Positions 55,564 through 64,000 of a stretch of DNA of 64,000 nucleotides are shown here, piece after piece; position 1 is the stretch's first letter, and every line of letters starts with the position of its first letter. Below the pieces are notes generated by a model that saw only the letters and a list, made by a program, of their open reading frames with translations, was not told the DNA's origin and did not search any database. The position numbers and the translations under genes were made by a program. The DNA is from Alphaproteobacteria bacterium MarineAlpha3_Bin2 (lineage in GTDB: Bacteria; Pseudomonadota; Alphaproteobacteria; Rhodospirillales; Casp-alpha2): the NCBI GenBank assembly GCA_002938315.1, contig PTLL01000002.1, positions 1 through 64,000 on the forward strand, read 5' to 3'.

Positions 55564-56055
55564 TTATTTCGATGGATTGTCGGCAATCGTGTCGTTTTGC
55601 ATTTTTCTAAAATCGTCCACGGCCTGGGCGATTTTTTCGTCACTCAACGCCAAGATAGCCGCCGCCAACAGGGCGGCGTTTTTCGCCCCCGCTTTGCCGA
55701 TGGCCAAGGTGCCGACAGGAACCCCGCCCGGCATCTGCGCCATGGACAAAAGGCTATCCATGCCACCCATGACCTTAGTTTCCATGGGCACGCCAAGAAC
55801 CGGCAATGGGGTCAGGGCGGCGATAACACCGGGTAGCGCCGCGGCCATTCCGGCGCCGGCGATGATCACTTTCAAGCCCCGGTCGCGGGCGGTCTTAGAA
55901 TAATCGTTGACCAGTTCGGGATTTCGGTGAGCCGAAAGGATTTTTGCCTCATAAGGGATGTTGAGTGCTTCCAACGTCTCCATCACATTGTTCATAACGT
56001 CCCAATCGGACTTGGAGCCCATCAGGATGCCGACGATAGGGGTGTCGTTGGCCAT
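55564..56055 (-). CDS. purE: N5-carboxyaminoimidazole ribonucleotide mutase
   Basis: A 163-residue class I PurE. GILMGSKSDWDVM is the substrate-binding start, then EAKILSAHRNPELV with the active-site His, and GAGMAAALPGVIAALTPLPV and GVPVGTLAIGKAGAKNAALL. It converts N5-CAIR to CAIR in purine synthesis. PurK, usually the next gene, does not follow here; the sequence downstream belongs to the convergent hypothetical gene. Confidence 0.96.
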   Translation of the reverse strand: MANDTPIVGILMGSKSDWDVMNNVMETLEALNIPYEAKILSAHRNPELVNDYSKTARDRGLKVIIAGAGMAAALPGVIAALTPLPVLGVPMETKVMGGMDSLLSMAQMPGGVPVGTLAIGKAGAKNAALLAAAILALSDEKIAQAVDDFRKMQNDTIADNPSK

Positions 56056-56221
56056 GGCAGGGGTACCTTTTTTGGTCTGCGTCGCCCAGGAAAGCGGGCA
56101 ATTATAGAAATCCGTGCCGTCGAGGCAAGCGCCGTCAACGAACCGTTAACCATATACTATGTTATAATGAATTTTTGGCGTTATTCCTTGTGTAGAAACC
56201 CTTGAGTAAAGGACACGCGGG

Positions 56222-56986
56222 ATGGACGTGAATAAGACCCATTCCATTACTCCCTTGGGCTCCGGTGGCTCCAGGCAGGGACAAGGCCGTGACCCCGGTG
56301 AGGAAAAGCGGGACAATGGTGAGGGTGCTGAGCCTCCGGAATCACCTTGGGAAGGCATAGAAGCGTTCGCTTTTGACGGTCTTCTGGCCGATGGCCTGTC
56401 GCCTGAAATTCAAAAAGCTTTCTAAGCGCTAACCAGTCAGATCGAACCGCTGCGGGCAGAGGTCGAACGGGCCCGGGCTCGCGAATTCCATTTTAAGGAA
56501 TTGGCCGAGACCCATTCATTTCTTCCTTTGCCGGGACGGCGCGAGTTTTTCCGCGAATTGACCCACGTGCTTGCCCACATGGAAGGCCTGACAACACCAA
56601 GCCTGATCGTACTGCATTTGGTAAATGCCGATGACATCCGTCGGCGCCTGGGCAGGAACGCACTGGATGGAGTGCTGATTCATGTCTCATCGGTCATCGA
56701 TACTATTCTGGAGCCCACGGATGTCGCGGGCAGTTTGGGCGGAAACGATTTCGGCCTCATCCAGCTGGTATCCGATCTAACCTTGGCGCAAAATAAAGCC
56801 AAGGACCTGGTTCAGGCGATTGCCGCCGCCCCCTTCCAGTGGCAGGGAAAAATCACCCCCCTGGAGACCATGGCCGGTGTTGCGACCCTCGCGACGACGG
56901 AGACCCCGGAAGCCGCCCTGATTGCCGCGGACAAGGATTTGATCAGTGGACCGGGTTTTATATCCGGTGAGGACGAAACCCCGTAG
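56222..56986 (+). pseudogene. Degenerate GGDEF-domain gene with in-frame TAA
   Basis: One frame runs from ATG 56222 to TAG 56986 and is broken only by TAA at 56423-56425, after LSPEIQKAF. Downstream the sense resumes at once, ALTSQIEPLRAEVERARARE, then FLPLPGRREFFRELTHVL and GSLGGNDFGLIQLVSDLT. GGNDFG sits where active enzymes have GGDEF, so the domain is catalytically degenerate even apart from the stop. The stop is one base change from GAA or CAA. An ATG at 56501 could allow a truncated product of 161 residues with the GGDEF-like domain. Either a nonsense mutation or re-initiation is possible. Confidence 0.75.
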
Positions 56987-57040
56987 GCTCTCCCTGCCGA
57001 CGAATAAGCGGATTGGCACCTTCCAAAGGTGATCAGACCT

Positions 57041-57241
57041 TCAAGCAATAATGTCGGGCAAAAGCCGATTCTGGATTTGTAGAATTTCGTCTTTTAATAC
57101 CAGCTTGCGCTTTTTCAGCCGCTGAATTTCCACCTGATCGAAAGGTGGGGTGTCCAAAAGCTCGGTTATCTCATCATCCAATTGGCGATGCTTGATCGTC
57201 AAGTCCGAGAGCTGTTTCTTCAGGGCTTCCGTAGTTTCCAT
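57041..57241 (-). CDS. DUF465 (YdcH-like) protein
   Basis: A 66-residue helical protein, METTEALKKQLSDLTIKHRQ with EIQRLKKRKLVLKDEILQIQ, typical of DUF465. It is a predicted two-helix hairpin with a dense pattern of Lys and Glu. Function unknown. It is the minus-strand partner of another DUF465 gene at 57408. Confidence 0.85.
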   Translation of the reverse strand: METTEALKKQLSDLTIKHRQLDDEITELLDTPPFDQVEIQRLKKRKLVLKDEILQIQNRLLPDIIA

Positions 57242-57407
57242 CGGCCTAGGGATTTTTTGATGGGGAACCTATAATAACAGATGTTGAGTTGAAACGGTAG
57301 GGCGACCAGGGGTTGCTGGAAATCAATTCCGGAACAAGTAGATTTTTGAGCCAATTTTGATTATGATGGGAGTTGTTGGCATTATTTGATTTAGAAAGGG
57401 TAATGGC

Positions 57408-57575
57408 ATGGGTCTGGACGATAAGATCGTTTCTCTAAAAGATGAACATCAAGCTCTTGAAAATGCTCTCGAAAAAGAAGAAAGCCGACCTCACCCCGAC
57501 GATTTTGAAATCGCCATTCTCAAAAAGCAAAAACTTCGAATAAAAGACCAAATGGCGGCCATATCCAGCGCTTAA
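57408..57575 (+). CDS. DUF465 (YdcH-like) protein, second copy
   Basis: A 55-residue protein, MGLDDKIVSLKDEHQALENA, ending FEIAILKKQKLRIKDQMAAI then SSA. It has the DUF465 layout (helix, short linker with H-P-D, helix). AAAGGG lies about eight bases before the ATG. It diverges from its paralog at 57041-57241. The two copies share only the family pattern and are not recent duplicates. Confidence 0.8.
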   Translation: MGLDDKIVSLKDEHQALENALEKEESRPHPDDFEIAILKKQKLRIKDQMAAISSA

Positions 57576-57680
57576 GGATTCGCTTGACTGATCTCCCCGG
57601 ATTTGGGTCCGGGGTAATTATTTAAATCTAATTTGGTTGCACGTTTGCGCCTATGGGTGCTTGCGTCCGTTGTGTCGGGC

Positions 57681-59321
57681 TTATAGTTGCTTGGCTTTTT
57701 CCCTGAGCTTGAACTTCTGAATTTTTCCGGTTGACGTCTTCGGCAGGATTCCGAAAATTATTGTTTTAGGTGCCTTAAAGTGGGCGATGTTGTCGCGGCA
57801 AAATTCGATAATTTCATCTTCGCCGGGCGGTTGGTCAGGATTTTTCAGTTCAATAAAGGCGCAAGGCGTTTCCCCCCATTTCTCATCGGGTCTGGCGACC
57901 ACGGCGGCGGTAAGCACGGCAGGGTGTTTGTAGAGAACATTTTCAACTTCAATGGAAGAGATATTCTCGCCGCCGGAAATAATAATGTCCTTGGACCGGT
58001 CTTTGAGTTGCATGTATCCGTCCGGGTGGCTTACCCCTAAATCGCCGGAGTGGAACCAGCCGTCTGCAAGGCTTTCATTCGTGGCGTCTTGGTTTTTCAG
58101 ATATCCCTTCATGACGACATTGCCCCGGAACATGACTTCGCCGATTGTTTCGCCGTCATCGGGTACCGGCGTCATGGTTTCCGGGTCCATGACCCGTAAG
58201 CCCTGAAGCATGTGATAGTTAACCCCCTGGCGGGCTTTCAGTTCGGCTTGTTCTTCGATGGGGCGGTCGTTCCATTCGTCATGCCAAGAACAGATGACAG
58301 CCGGCCCGTAGGTTTCCGTCAAGCCGTACACATGGGTGACGTTAAAACCCTGGCGCTGCATTTTTTCAAGCGTGCTTGCCGGTGGCGGAGCGGCGGCGGT
58401 CATCACGTTGACGGTGTGTGAGAAGTCCTTTCGTTCCGCATCGTCGGCATTAACGACCATATTCAATACGATCGGCGCGCCGCAGAAATGCGTGACCCCA
58501 TGCGTTGCGATGGCGGTAAATATTTCGCCCGCCGCGACCCGCCTGAGGCAGACATTGACGCCGGCGATGGCAGCCACCGACCAGGGAAAGCACCAGCCGT
58601 TGCAATGGAACATCGGCAGCGTCCACAGATAGACCGGATGGTGCGCCATATTCCAGCCGATAATATTGCTGGTCGCGTTCAGGTAAGCGCCCCGGTGATG
58701 ATAGACGACTCCCTTGGGGTTCCCGGTGGTGCCGGACGTGTAATTGAGAGAGATTGCCTGCCATTCGTCAGCGGGGAGATTCCAATCAAAGTCCGCATCG
58801 CCTTCTTCCAATAACGCCTCGTAGTCTTTTTCGCCCAGTCTTTCGTGACTGATGTCGTCTCCGGCTTCGCTATCGTCGATGTCGATAACGGGAATGTCCC
58901 GCCCCAACTGGGCCAGGGCCTCTTTGATGGTTTCGGAAAATTCGGTGTCGGTGATCAGCAGCTTGGCCTCACCTTGGTTGAGGCAATAGGCGATGGTTTT
59001 GGCGTCTAGCCGGACATTAAGGGTGTTCAATACCGCACCAGACATAGGAACGCCGAAGGCCGCTTCGAGCATTTCCGGCGTGTTGGATCCAATGACGGCA
59101 ACGGTTTCACCAACAGCAATACCCCGATGGGCCAGTGCGGAGGCTAGGCGGCGGCAACGGGCGTAGGTCTGGCTCCAGGTATAACGCTTGTTTCCATGAA
59201 CGACGGAGAGGTGATCGGGATAAACCGCCGCCGTGCGCCCGATAAACGATAACGGCGTCAATGGGGTAAAATTTGCGGTATTTTTGCCCAGGCCTGTTTC
59301 GTAAATATTTTCGTTGCTCAT
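57681..59321 (-). CDS. Acyl-CoA synthetase, DmdB-like
   Basis: A 546-residue AMP-forming ligase. P-loop YTSGTTGNPKGVVYHHRG, MFHCNGWCFPWSVAAIAG, YGLTETYGPAVICSWHDE, GDLGVSHPDGYMQLKDRSKD and the C-terminal KTSTGKIQKFKLRE with the catalytic Lys are all present. The MFHCNGW and YLWTLPMFHC region belongs to the medium-chain/methylmercaptopropionate-CoA ligase (DmdB) branch; DmdB assignment is not certain because general acyl-CoA ligases share these motifs. It is divergent from prpE. Confidence 0.9.
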   Translation of the reverse strand: MSNENIYETGLGKNTANFTPLTPLSFIGRTAAVYPDHLSVVHGNKRYTWSQTYARCRRLASALAHRGIAVGETVAVIGSNTPEMLEAAFGVPMSGAVLNTLNVRLDAKTIAYCLNQGEAKLLITDTEFSETIKEALAQLGRDIPVIDIDDSEAGDDISHERLGEKDYEALLEEGDADFDWNLPADEWQAISLNYTSGTTGNPKGVVYHHRGAYLNATSNIIGWNMAHHPVYLWTLPMFHCNGWCFPWSVAAIAGVNVCLRRVAAGEIFTAIATHGVTHFCGAPIVLNMVVNADDAERKDFSHTVNVMTAAAPPPASTLEKMQRQGFNVTHVYGLTETYGPAVICSWHDEWNDRPIEEQAELKARQGVNYHMLQGLRVMDPETMTPVPDDGETIGEVMFRGNVVMKGYLKNQDATNESLADGWFHSGDLGVSHPDGYMQLKDRSKDIIISGGENISSIEVENVLYKHPAVLTAAVVARPDEKWGETPCAFIELKNPDQPPGEDEIIEFCRDNIAHFKAPKTIIFGILPKTSTGKIQKFKLREKAKQL

Positions 59322-59429
59322 CGGCTCCCCTCAGTTTGCAGAGTGCCACAAATCGGCTTTGCATAAAAAGCCGTTTTAGCCCAAACTTCCAGAAATAATG
59401 CAAAGGAGCAGGGAGGGTAAGCATTCACC

Positions 59430-61340
59430 ATGAGCAACGCCTTTGACGACGCCTATCGGCGGTCTATGGATGATCCCGAGGGTTTTTGGGGTGATGTCGC
59501 CGAGGATGTGCGATGGATCAAGAAATGGGATCGGGTCCTGGATTCATCCAACAAGCCTTTTTACAGGTGGTTTTCCGGGGCAGAGGTAAATACCTGCTTT
59601 AATGCGGTGGACCGTCATGTGGAAGAAGGCCGGGCCGATCAACTGGCGTTGATTTACGATTCCCCTGTGACCGGCAATACGGTCCGCACCTATACCTACA
59701 AACAGCTCCTTGACGAGGTAGCCGGGTTCGCCGGCGTCTTGAAGGCGAATGGGGTGGAAAAAGGCGATCGTGTCCTTATTTACATGCCCATGGTGCCCGA
59801 GGCCGCCATCGCCATGCTGGCTTGCGCCCGTATCGGTGCCATTCATTCCGTGGTCTTTGGCGGCTTCGCTTCCAACGAACTGGCGGTGCGTATAGACGAC
59901 GCCAAGCCTAAGGTTATCGTGTCGGCGACTTGTGGGATCGAAGTTGGTCGCGTCATCGAATATATGCCGTTACTGAACGGCGCCATCGATATGGCTGCCC
60001 ATAAACCCAATCATTGCATCATCCTTGAACGCCCGGAATTTAAGACGGTGCTTAGCGAGGGTCGAGATATCGACTGGGCAACGGCAATGGAATCGGCGGT
60101 CCCGGCCGAATGCGTGCCGGTCTTGGCTACTGATCCGCTTTATATCCTTTATACCTCGGGCACCACCGGCGAGCCCAAGGGCGTTGTTCGCGACAACGGC
60201 GGACACCTGGTGGCATTGAAATGGTCCATGAAAAACATTTATGGGGTTGACCCTGGAGACGTGTATTGGGCGGCATCGGATGTTGGCTGGGTGGTCGGCC
60301 ATTCTTATATCGTTTATGCGCCCTTGTTCCACGGCTGCACGACCATCCTTTATGAAGGCAAACCCGTTGGCACACCCGATGCCGGTGCGTTTTGGCGGGT
60401 CATTAGCGACCATAAAGTCAATGTCATGTTTACCGCGCCGACGGCGTTTCGCGCCATCAAGCGCGAAGATCCGGACGGCAAGTTGATGCAGGATTATGAC
60501 CTTTCCCACTTTCGCCACCTGTTTCTCGCCGGAGAGCGAACCGATTCCGACACCCTCCATTGGGCCGAAGAAAAGATCGGCGTGCCGGTGATTGATCATT
60601 GGTGGCAAACGGAAACCGGCTGGTCCATTGCCGCCAATTGCATCGGTCTGCACGCCTTTCCGGTGAAGCCGGGATCACCGACAAAAGCGGTTCCAGGTTG
60701 GGATGTGCAAATTCTGGATGAAAACGTCACGCCGGTGAAGGATGGCGTTATCGGCGCCATCTGCATAAAACTGCCGTTGCCGCCCTCCAGCCTGCCGACG
60801 CTGTGGAATGCCGATGATCGGTTTATCGAGTCCTATTTGACGGAATTTCCAGGTTTTTACAAAACCGCTGACGCCGGATATCGGGACGAAGACGGCTACC
60901 TTTATATCATGGCGCGAACCGACGACATCATTAACGTCGCCGGGCACCGGCTTTCCACGGGGGGCATGGAAGAAGTCTTGTCAAAGCATCCCGATGTCGC
61001 CGAATGCGCGGTCATCGGCGTTGCCGACGACCTCAAAGGGCAGCTTCCGGTCGGTTTTCTGGTACTAAAAGTAGGGGTCGACAAAGATCACGCCGACATT
61101 ATTTCGGAAGTGATCACCATGGTCCGCGATCAGATTGGTCCCGTCGCGGCATTCAAAACAGCCAGTGTAATTGATCGTTTACCAAAAACCCGATCCGGAA
61201 AAATTCTTCGCGGCACCATGCAGAAAATTGCCGATAACGAAGACTATAAAATGCCGGCGACCATCGACGATCCGGCGATTTTGGATGAAATCAAAGAAGC
61301 CCTTGAAGGGATCGGCTACGCCTCCTCTCGTACAGCGTAG
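59430..61340 (+). CDS. prpE: Propionyl-CoA synthetase
   Basis: A 636-residue acetyl/propionyl-CoA synthetase. YTSGTTGEPKGVVRDNGGHL is the P-loop motif with the family's VRD; ASDVGWVVGHSYIVYAPLFH, WWQTETGWSIAANCIGL and the C-terminal KTRSGKILRGTMQKIAD with the acetylatable Lys follow. The WWQTETG and the extended N-terminal AFDDAYRRSMDDPEGFW region are typical of PrpE. It makes propionyl-CoA. It is divergent from the acyl-CoA ligase at 57681. Confidence 0.94.
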   Translation: MSNAFDDAYRRSMDDPEGFWGDVAEDVRWIKKWDRVLDSSNKPFYRWFSGAEVNTCFNAVDRHVEEGRADQLALIYDSPVTGNTVRTYTYKQLLDEVAGFAGVLKANGVEKGDRVLIYMPMVPEAAIAMLACARIGAIHSVVFGGFASNELAVRIDDAKPKVIVSATCGIEVGRVIEYMPLLNGAIDMAAHKPNHCIILERPEFKTVLSEGRDIDWATAMESAVPAECVPVLATDPLYILYTSGTTGEPKGVVRDNGGHLVALKWSMKNIYGVDPGDVYWAASDVGWVVGHSYIVYAPLFHGCTTILYEGKPVGTPDAGAFWRVISDHKVNVMFTAPTAFRAIKREDPDGKLMQDYDLSHFRHLFLAGERTDSDTLHWAEEKIGVPVIDHWWQTETGWSIAANCIGLHAFPVKPGSPTKAVPGWDVQILDENVTPVKDGVIGAICIKLPLPPSSLPTLWNADDRFIESYLTEFPGFYKTADAGYRDEDGYLYIMARTDDIINVAGHRLSTGGMEEVLSKHPDVAECAVIGVADDLKGQLPVGFLVLKVGVDKDHADIISEVITMVRDQIGPVAAFKTASVIDRLPKTRSGKILRGTMQKIADNEDYKMPATIDDPAILDEIKEALEGIGYASSRTA

Positions 61341-61361
61341 CCGAAATCAGACTCTTTGCCC

Positions 61362-62174
61362 TTAACTGCCGGCGTTGTCCTCGGGTGAAGGCGCCGGGGT
61401 GTCCTCCTCCTTGGGCGTCGTCGGCGGCGTCGAGAAGACGTCTTCGGCGACCTTGAGCACCTCGGGCGTTGCACCGTCGTCACTGTTTTCCTCGGTAACC
61501 GCGAACACCGGGACCTCTTCTGCCTCTAGGGCCCTTTCCCTGTCTGCCTTGGCCTCGCCCTTGAGGAGCAGCGTTTCACCGGGTTTTGGGATACGGATGG
61601 GGTCGTCAGAATTGGCCTTATCAGGCTTGTCCATCGCTTCCGGAACGATTCCGGCCTTGGCGCGGGCCAAGGCGACTACTTTTTCTAGTTCAGGGGCTGC
61701 GCATAGGCCGAGGGCGACGGGATTCTGGGGCTTGATATTGGTCATATTCCAATGCGTGCGTTCGCGGATGGCGTTGATGGTCGGTTTGGTGGTGCCAATC
61801 AGCTTGGAAATCTGCGCGTCGGACAGTTCCGGATGGTTCTTGACCAGCCAGGAAATGGCATCGGGGCGGTCCTGGCGCTTGGAAACGGGGGTATAGCGTG
61901 CGCCTTTTTTTCGTGCCTTGGGCAGCGGGTTTTTGGGCTTGGCCAATTCAAGGCGGGCACTGGAATCGGCGAGGCAACGGTCTAGTTCCTCTTGCGTTAA
62001 TTCACCGCCGGCAATCGGGTCTAAACCCTGCATGCCTGTCGCGACTTCGTCATCAGCAATGGCCTGGACTTCCAAATTATGTAGACCACAAAAAGCGGAA
62101 ATTTGTTCGAACGTCAGTGCCGTATTTTCAACTAGCCAAACAGCGGTCGCCTTTGGCATCAGAGGATGCGCCAT
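61362..62174 (-). CDS. trcR: Cell cycle transcriptional regulator TrcR (DUF1013)
   Basis: A 270-residue DUF1013 protein. The start MAHPLMPKATAVWLVENTAL is preceded by AAAGGA; an in-frame ATG 96 bases earlier has none. The N-terminal part is FEQISAFCGLHNLEVQAIAD, the middle VSKRQDRPDAISWLVKNHPE with LIGTTKPTINAIRERTHWN, a helix-turn-helix-like region. The C-terminal third is low complexity. TrcR is an RNA-polymerase-associated regulator of the alphaproteobacterial cell cycle. The name is from family knowledge. It is convergent with prpE. Confidence 0.88.
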   Translation of the reverse strand: MAHPLMPKATAVWLVENTALTFEQISAFCGLHNLEVQAIADDEVATGMQGLDPIAGGELTQEELDRCLADSSARLELAKPKNPLPKARKKGARYTPVSKRQDRPDAISWLVKNHPELSDAQISKLIGTTKPTINAIRERTHWNMTNIKPQNPVALGLCAAPELEKVVALARAKAGIVPEAMDKPDKANSDDPIRIPKPGETLLLKGEAKADRERALEAEEVPVFAVTEENSDDGATPEVLKVAEDVFSTPPTTPKEEDTPAPSPEDNAGS

Positions 62175-62287
62175 CTTTTTTTTCCTTTTCCAGAAAGCTT
62201 TGAGATCGCCGCCGCTAAGACGGACCCCAATAACCGGCCTTTTATACAGGCGCTGGGGGGTAGGGGTCAAACATCACTGCGCCAGGA

Positions 62288-63286
62288 TTATGGAAGCAGG
62301 ACGATTTTGCCGATGTGTTGGCTCGATTCCATCAACGTATGGGCATCCGCGGCGTCTTGCAGGGGGAACGTGGCATGGATCACGGGGGCAATTTCTGCGT
62401 TTGCGATCATTGGCCAGACGGTTTTCTCAAGCGCCCTTGCGATCTCGCCCTTGCGCTCAATAGGCAACGGTCTCAGGGTCGAGCCGGTGAGGGTCAGGCG
62501 TTTCAGCATGACCGGCATGAAGTTAATTTCCGCTTTTGAGCCGCCCAGAAAGGCAATCGACACTTGGCGGCCATCGGGGGCCAGGGCCTTGATATTCCTT
62601 GCCAGGTAATCCCCGCCGACCATGTCCAGAATCACATTGACGCCGATACCGCCGGTGAAATCCTTGACGGCGTCGACGAAGTCTTCTTCCTTGTAATTCA
62701 CCGCGCGCTCGGCGCCCAACTCCCGGCAGATCCGGCATTTTTCGTCGCTTCCGGCGGTCGTTATCACTTTTGATCCAAGCCTGGAGGCGATTTGAATGGC
62801 TGTCGTTCCGATGCCGCTGGACCCACCGTGGACCAGCAACGTTTCGCCGGGTTTGAGCCCGGCGCGCTCGAAGACATTGGTCCACACGGTAAAGAATGTC
62901 TCCGGCAACGCCGCCGCTTCGGTCATACCCAGGCTGCCGGGGATGGCCAGGCATTGTACGGCGGGAGCGGCCACAAATTCGGCGTAGCCGCCACCGGCAA
63001 CCAGCGCACAAACCGTATCGCCGATTTTCCATTGCCCGGCGTTTTTTCCAACGGCAACTATATTGCCTGCAACTTCCAGGCCGGGAATATCGGTGACGCC
63101 AGGCGGTGGCGCATAATGGCCTTGGCGTTGGATGCAGTCTGGGCGGTTGACCCCGGCCGCTTGAACCGAGATCAGGACTTCTCCATCTTCGGGTTCAGGC
63201 ACCGGCCGGTCCGTTGTTCGCAAAACCTCAGGGCCTCCCGGTTCGATAATTTCGATGCAGGTCATAGTTTCCGGGATGGCGGTCAT
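62288..63286 (-). CDS. NAD(P)H:quinone oxidoreductase-like (zinc-less MDR)
   Basis: A 333-residue medium-chain dehydrogenase/reductase. N-terminal catalytic domain: VQAAGVNRPDCIQRQGHY and PGLEVAGNIVAVG. The NADP-binding domain has LVHGGSSGIGTTAIQIASRL. It ends with a TLMESSQHIGKIVLL segment. There is no catalytic zinc site. It could reduce quinones or other alpha,beta-unsaturated carbonyls; the exact substrate is unknown. Start at 63286 or at ATG 63265 (MTCIEI); neither has a strong ribosome-binding site. Confidence 0.9.
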   Translation of the reverse strand: MTAIPETMTCIEIIEPGGPEVLRTTDRPVPEPEDGEVLISVQAAGVNRPDCIQRQGHYAPPPGVTDIPGLEVAGNIVAVGKNAGQWKIGDTVCALVAGGGYAEFVAAPAVQCLAIPGSLGMTEAAALPETFFTVWTNVFERAGLKPGETLLVHGGSSGIGTTAIQIASRLGSKVITTAGSDEKCRICRELGAERAVNYKEEDFVDAVKDFTGGIGVNVILDMVGGDYLARNIKALAPDGRQVSIAFLGGSKAEINFMPVMLKRLTLTGSTLRPLPIERKGEIARALEKTVWPMIANAEIAPVIHATFPLQDAADAHTLMESSQHIGKIVLLP

Positions 63287-63356
63287 GGGGGCTCTCGCTC
63301 GATTGTTATTGAGGTCTATGCTAGGACTCCCATACACAATATTGGGAGGGTGGACA

Positions 63357-63539
63357 ATGGATACCGACGATTTGGAACCCCAACAACAAAAACCGGCGCT
63401 TAAAAACCTGGAAGAGGTGTCCATTGAGGCGCTGGCCGAATACATCGCCGAATTGGAGGCGGAAATCGCCCGCGTCCGCGAGGCGATCAAGGGCAAGAAA
63501 GGCGCCCAATCCGACGCCGATCAGTTTTTCAAGACATAG
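63357..63539 (+). CDS. DUF1192 protein
   Basis: A 60-residue protein. The C-terminal part AEYIAELEAEIARVREAIKG with KKGAQSDADQFFK is the conserved DUF1192 helix and tail. GGGAGGG lies before the ATG. It is divergent from the quinone reductase-like gene; in many alphaproteobacteria a DUF1192 gene stands next to such a reductase. Function unknown. It overlaps the next minus-strand gene by 11 bases. Confidence 0.88.
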   Translation: MDTDDLEPQQQKPALKNLEEVSIEALAEYIAELEAEIARVREAIKGKKGAQSDADQFFKT

Positions 63540-63756
63540 GGGTGCGGGGACCCCGGGACCGGGTTTTTCTTAAGAACATCAGCCACCCGATGGGGCCCAG
63601 AAATAAAACGATTACCAGCCACCCCCAACGCGGCCCGATGGGGCAGCCGGAATCCGCTGGTGCTTTCCAAGGGCCGCTTTTCGGCGAAATCCCAACATGG
63701 ATCAACGGCAGAACAAAGCCAAAGATTAATACCGCCCACGCGCCGGTCGCACTCAT
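63529..63756 (-). CDS. Small membrane protein with PLDc_N-like C-terminus
   Basis: A 75-residue protein with two predicted membrane helices: AVLIFGFVLPLIHVGI and WLVIVLFLGPIGWLMFLRK. The V-L-F-L-G-P-I-G-W-x-x-x-x-R pattern resembles the short PLDc_N (phospholipase D nuclease N-terminal-like) helix found in small membrane proteins. AAGGAAG lies seven bases before the start. Function unknown. Its overlap with DUF1192 is at the 3' ends, which is unremarkable. Confidence 0.55.
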   Translation of the reverse strand: MSATGAWAVLIFGFVLPLIHVGISPKSGPWKAPADSGCPIGPRWGWLVIVLFLGPIGWLMFLRKTRSRGPRTPMS

Positions 63757-63937
63757 GGAGGGGCTTCCTTACCTTTACTATTTCAGGCCATTTCAAGGTC
63801 ACCATATCATGGAATATCGAGGCCACTAGGCTATCCGTCCTAATCTTTAACCAAAAATTAAGATGTCCCGGTTAGGGTGTCTGCGTGGATGAGGATAAAA
63901 CATCATCCAAACAACTTCGACGCCTCCCTGTTGAACT

Positions 63938-63967
63938 CGCCGCCCCTTCGGGGGCGGCGCTTTTTTT
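63938..63967 (+). terminator. UUCG-capped intrinsic terminator-like hairpin
   Basis: CGCCGCCCC at 63938-63946, a TTCG tetraloop, GGGGCGGCG at 63951-63959, then C and seven T. It would be a strong Rho-independent terminator for a plus-strand transcript. No gene clearly precedes it between 63757 and 63938; a GTG at 63883-63884 region opens a frame running to the window end through the hairpin, with no family features. The 63757-64000 stretch otherwise shows no gene. Confidence 0.7.
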
Positions 63968-64000
63968 CTCATTTTTGGCATTTGACCGGATCGTGGATTT

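Overview
The window looks like chromosomal DNA of a free-living alphaproteobacterium, most likely a Rhodospirillales-type lineage. It has a CckA-ChpT-CtrA phosphorelay with SciP and TrcR, alphaproteobacterial DUF465, DUF1192, DUF3305 and DUF3306 proteins, COQ9, a three-gene proton-translocating transhydrogenase and a LexA-like GAAC-N7-GTAC box at recA. The taxonomic call is an inference from gene content. No rRNA, tRNA, CRISPR array, prophage or intact mobile element was seen.

Positions 1-13086 are a formate-oxidation region. It begins with the end of mobA (bis-MGD cofactor) and DUF3305/DUF3306. Next comes an exported, quinone-linked formate dehydrogenase operon: TorD-like chaperone, small TAT protein, fdhA, fdhB, a small lipoprotein and fdhC, closed by a strong terminator. 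A convergent operon encodes a cytosolic NAD-linked formate dehydrogenase, fdsA plus a fused fdsG-fdsB. Both catalytic subunits use cysteine, not selenocysteine.

Positions 13285-27249 are the most striking part: a flagellar and cell-cycle locus in visible decay. The regulators chpT, ctrA, sciP, dksA-like and cckA are intact, as are fliG, fliN, fliL, fliM, flgF and flhG. Around them are remnants: the 3' end of cheR, a multiply frameshifted fliK, a small deletion-joint ORF where flbD/flhA/flhF would be expected, a fliH lacking its middle, the last ~110 codons of fliF, the 3' end of fliX, a 61-codon flgG-flgH chimera with an internal TAG, and a truncated DUF6468 gene joined to the 3' end of flhB, which carries its own TAG. 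Export-gate and basal-body genes are broken while the CtrA circuit is spared, so the flagellum encoded here cannot be built unless another copy exists.

Positions 27250-64000 are mostly housekeeping and metabolism: recA, alaS, an MscS channel, a periplasmic cyclophilin, cheZ, pyk, a fused indolepyruvate:ferredoxin oxidoreductase, a nucleotide-sugar epimerase, two transporters, three acyl/propionyl-CoA ligases, oligoendopeptidase F, pntAA-pntAB-pntB, rpsU, def-coq9, purE, trcR and a quinone reductase-like gene. Three more damaged or atypical genes occur here: a gene with a one-base shift in a run of seven G/C, a GGDEF-like gene with an in-frame TAA, and a PAS protein without a normal start codon.
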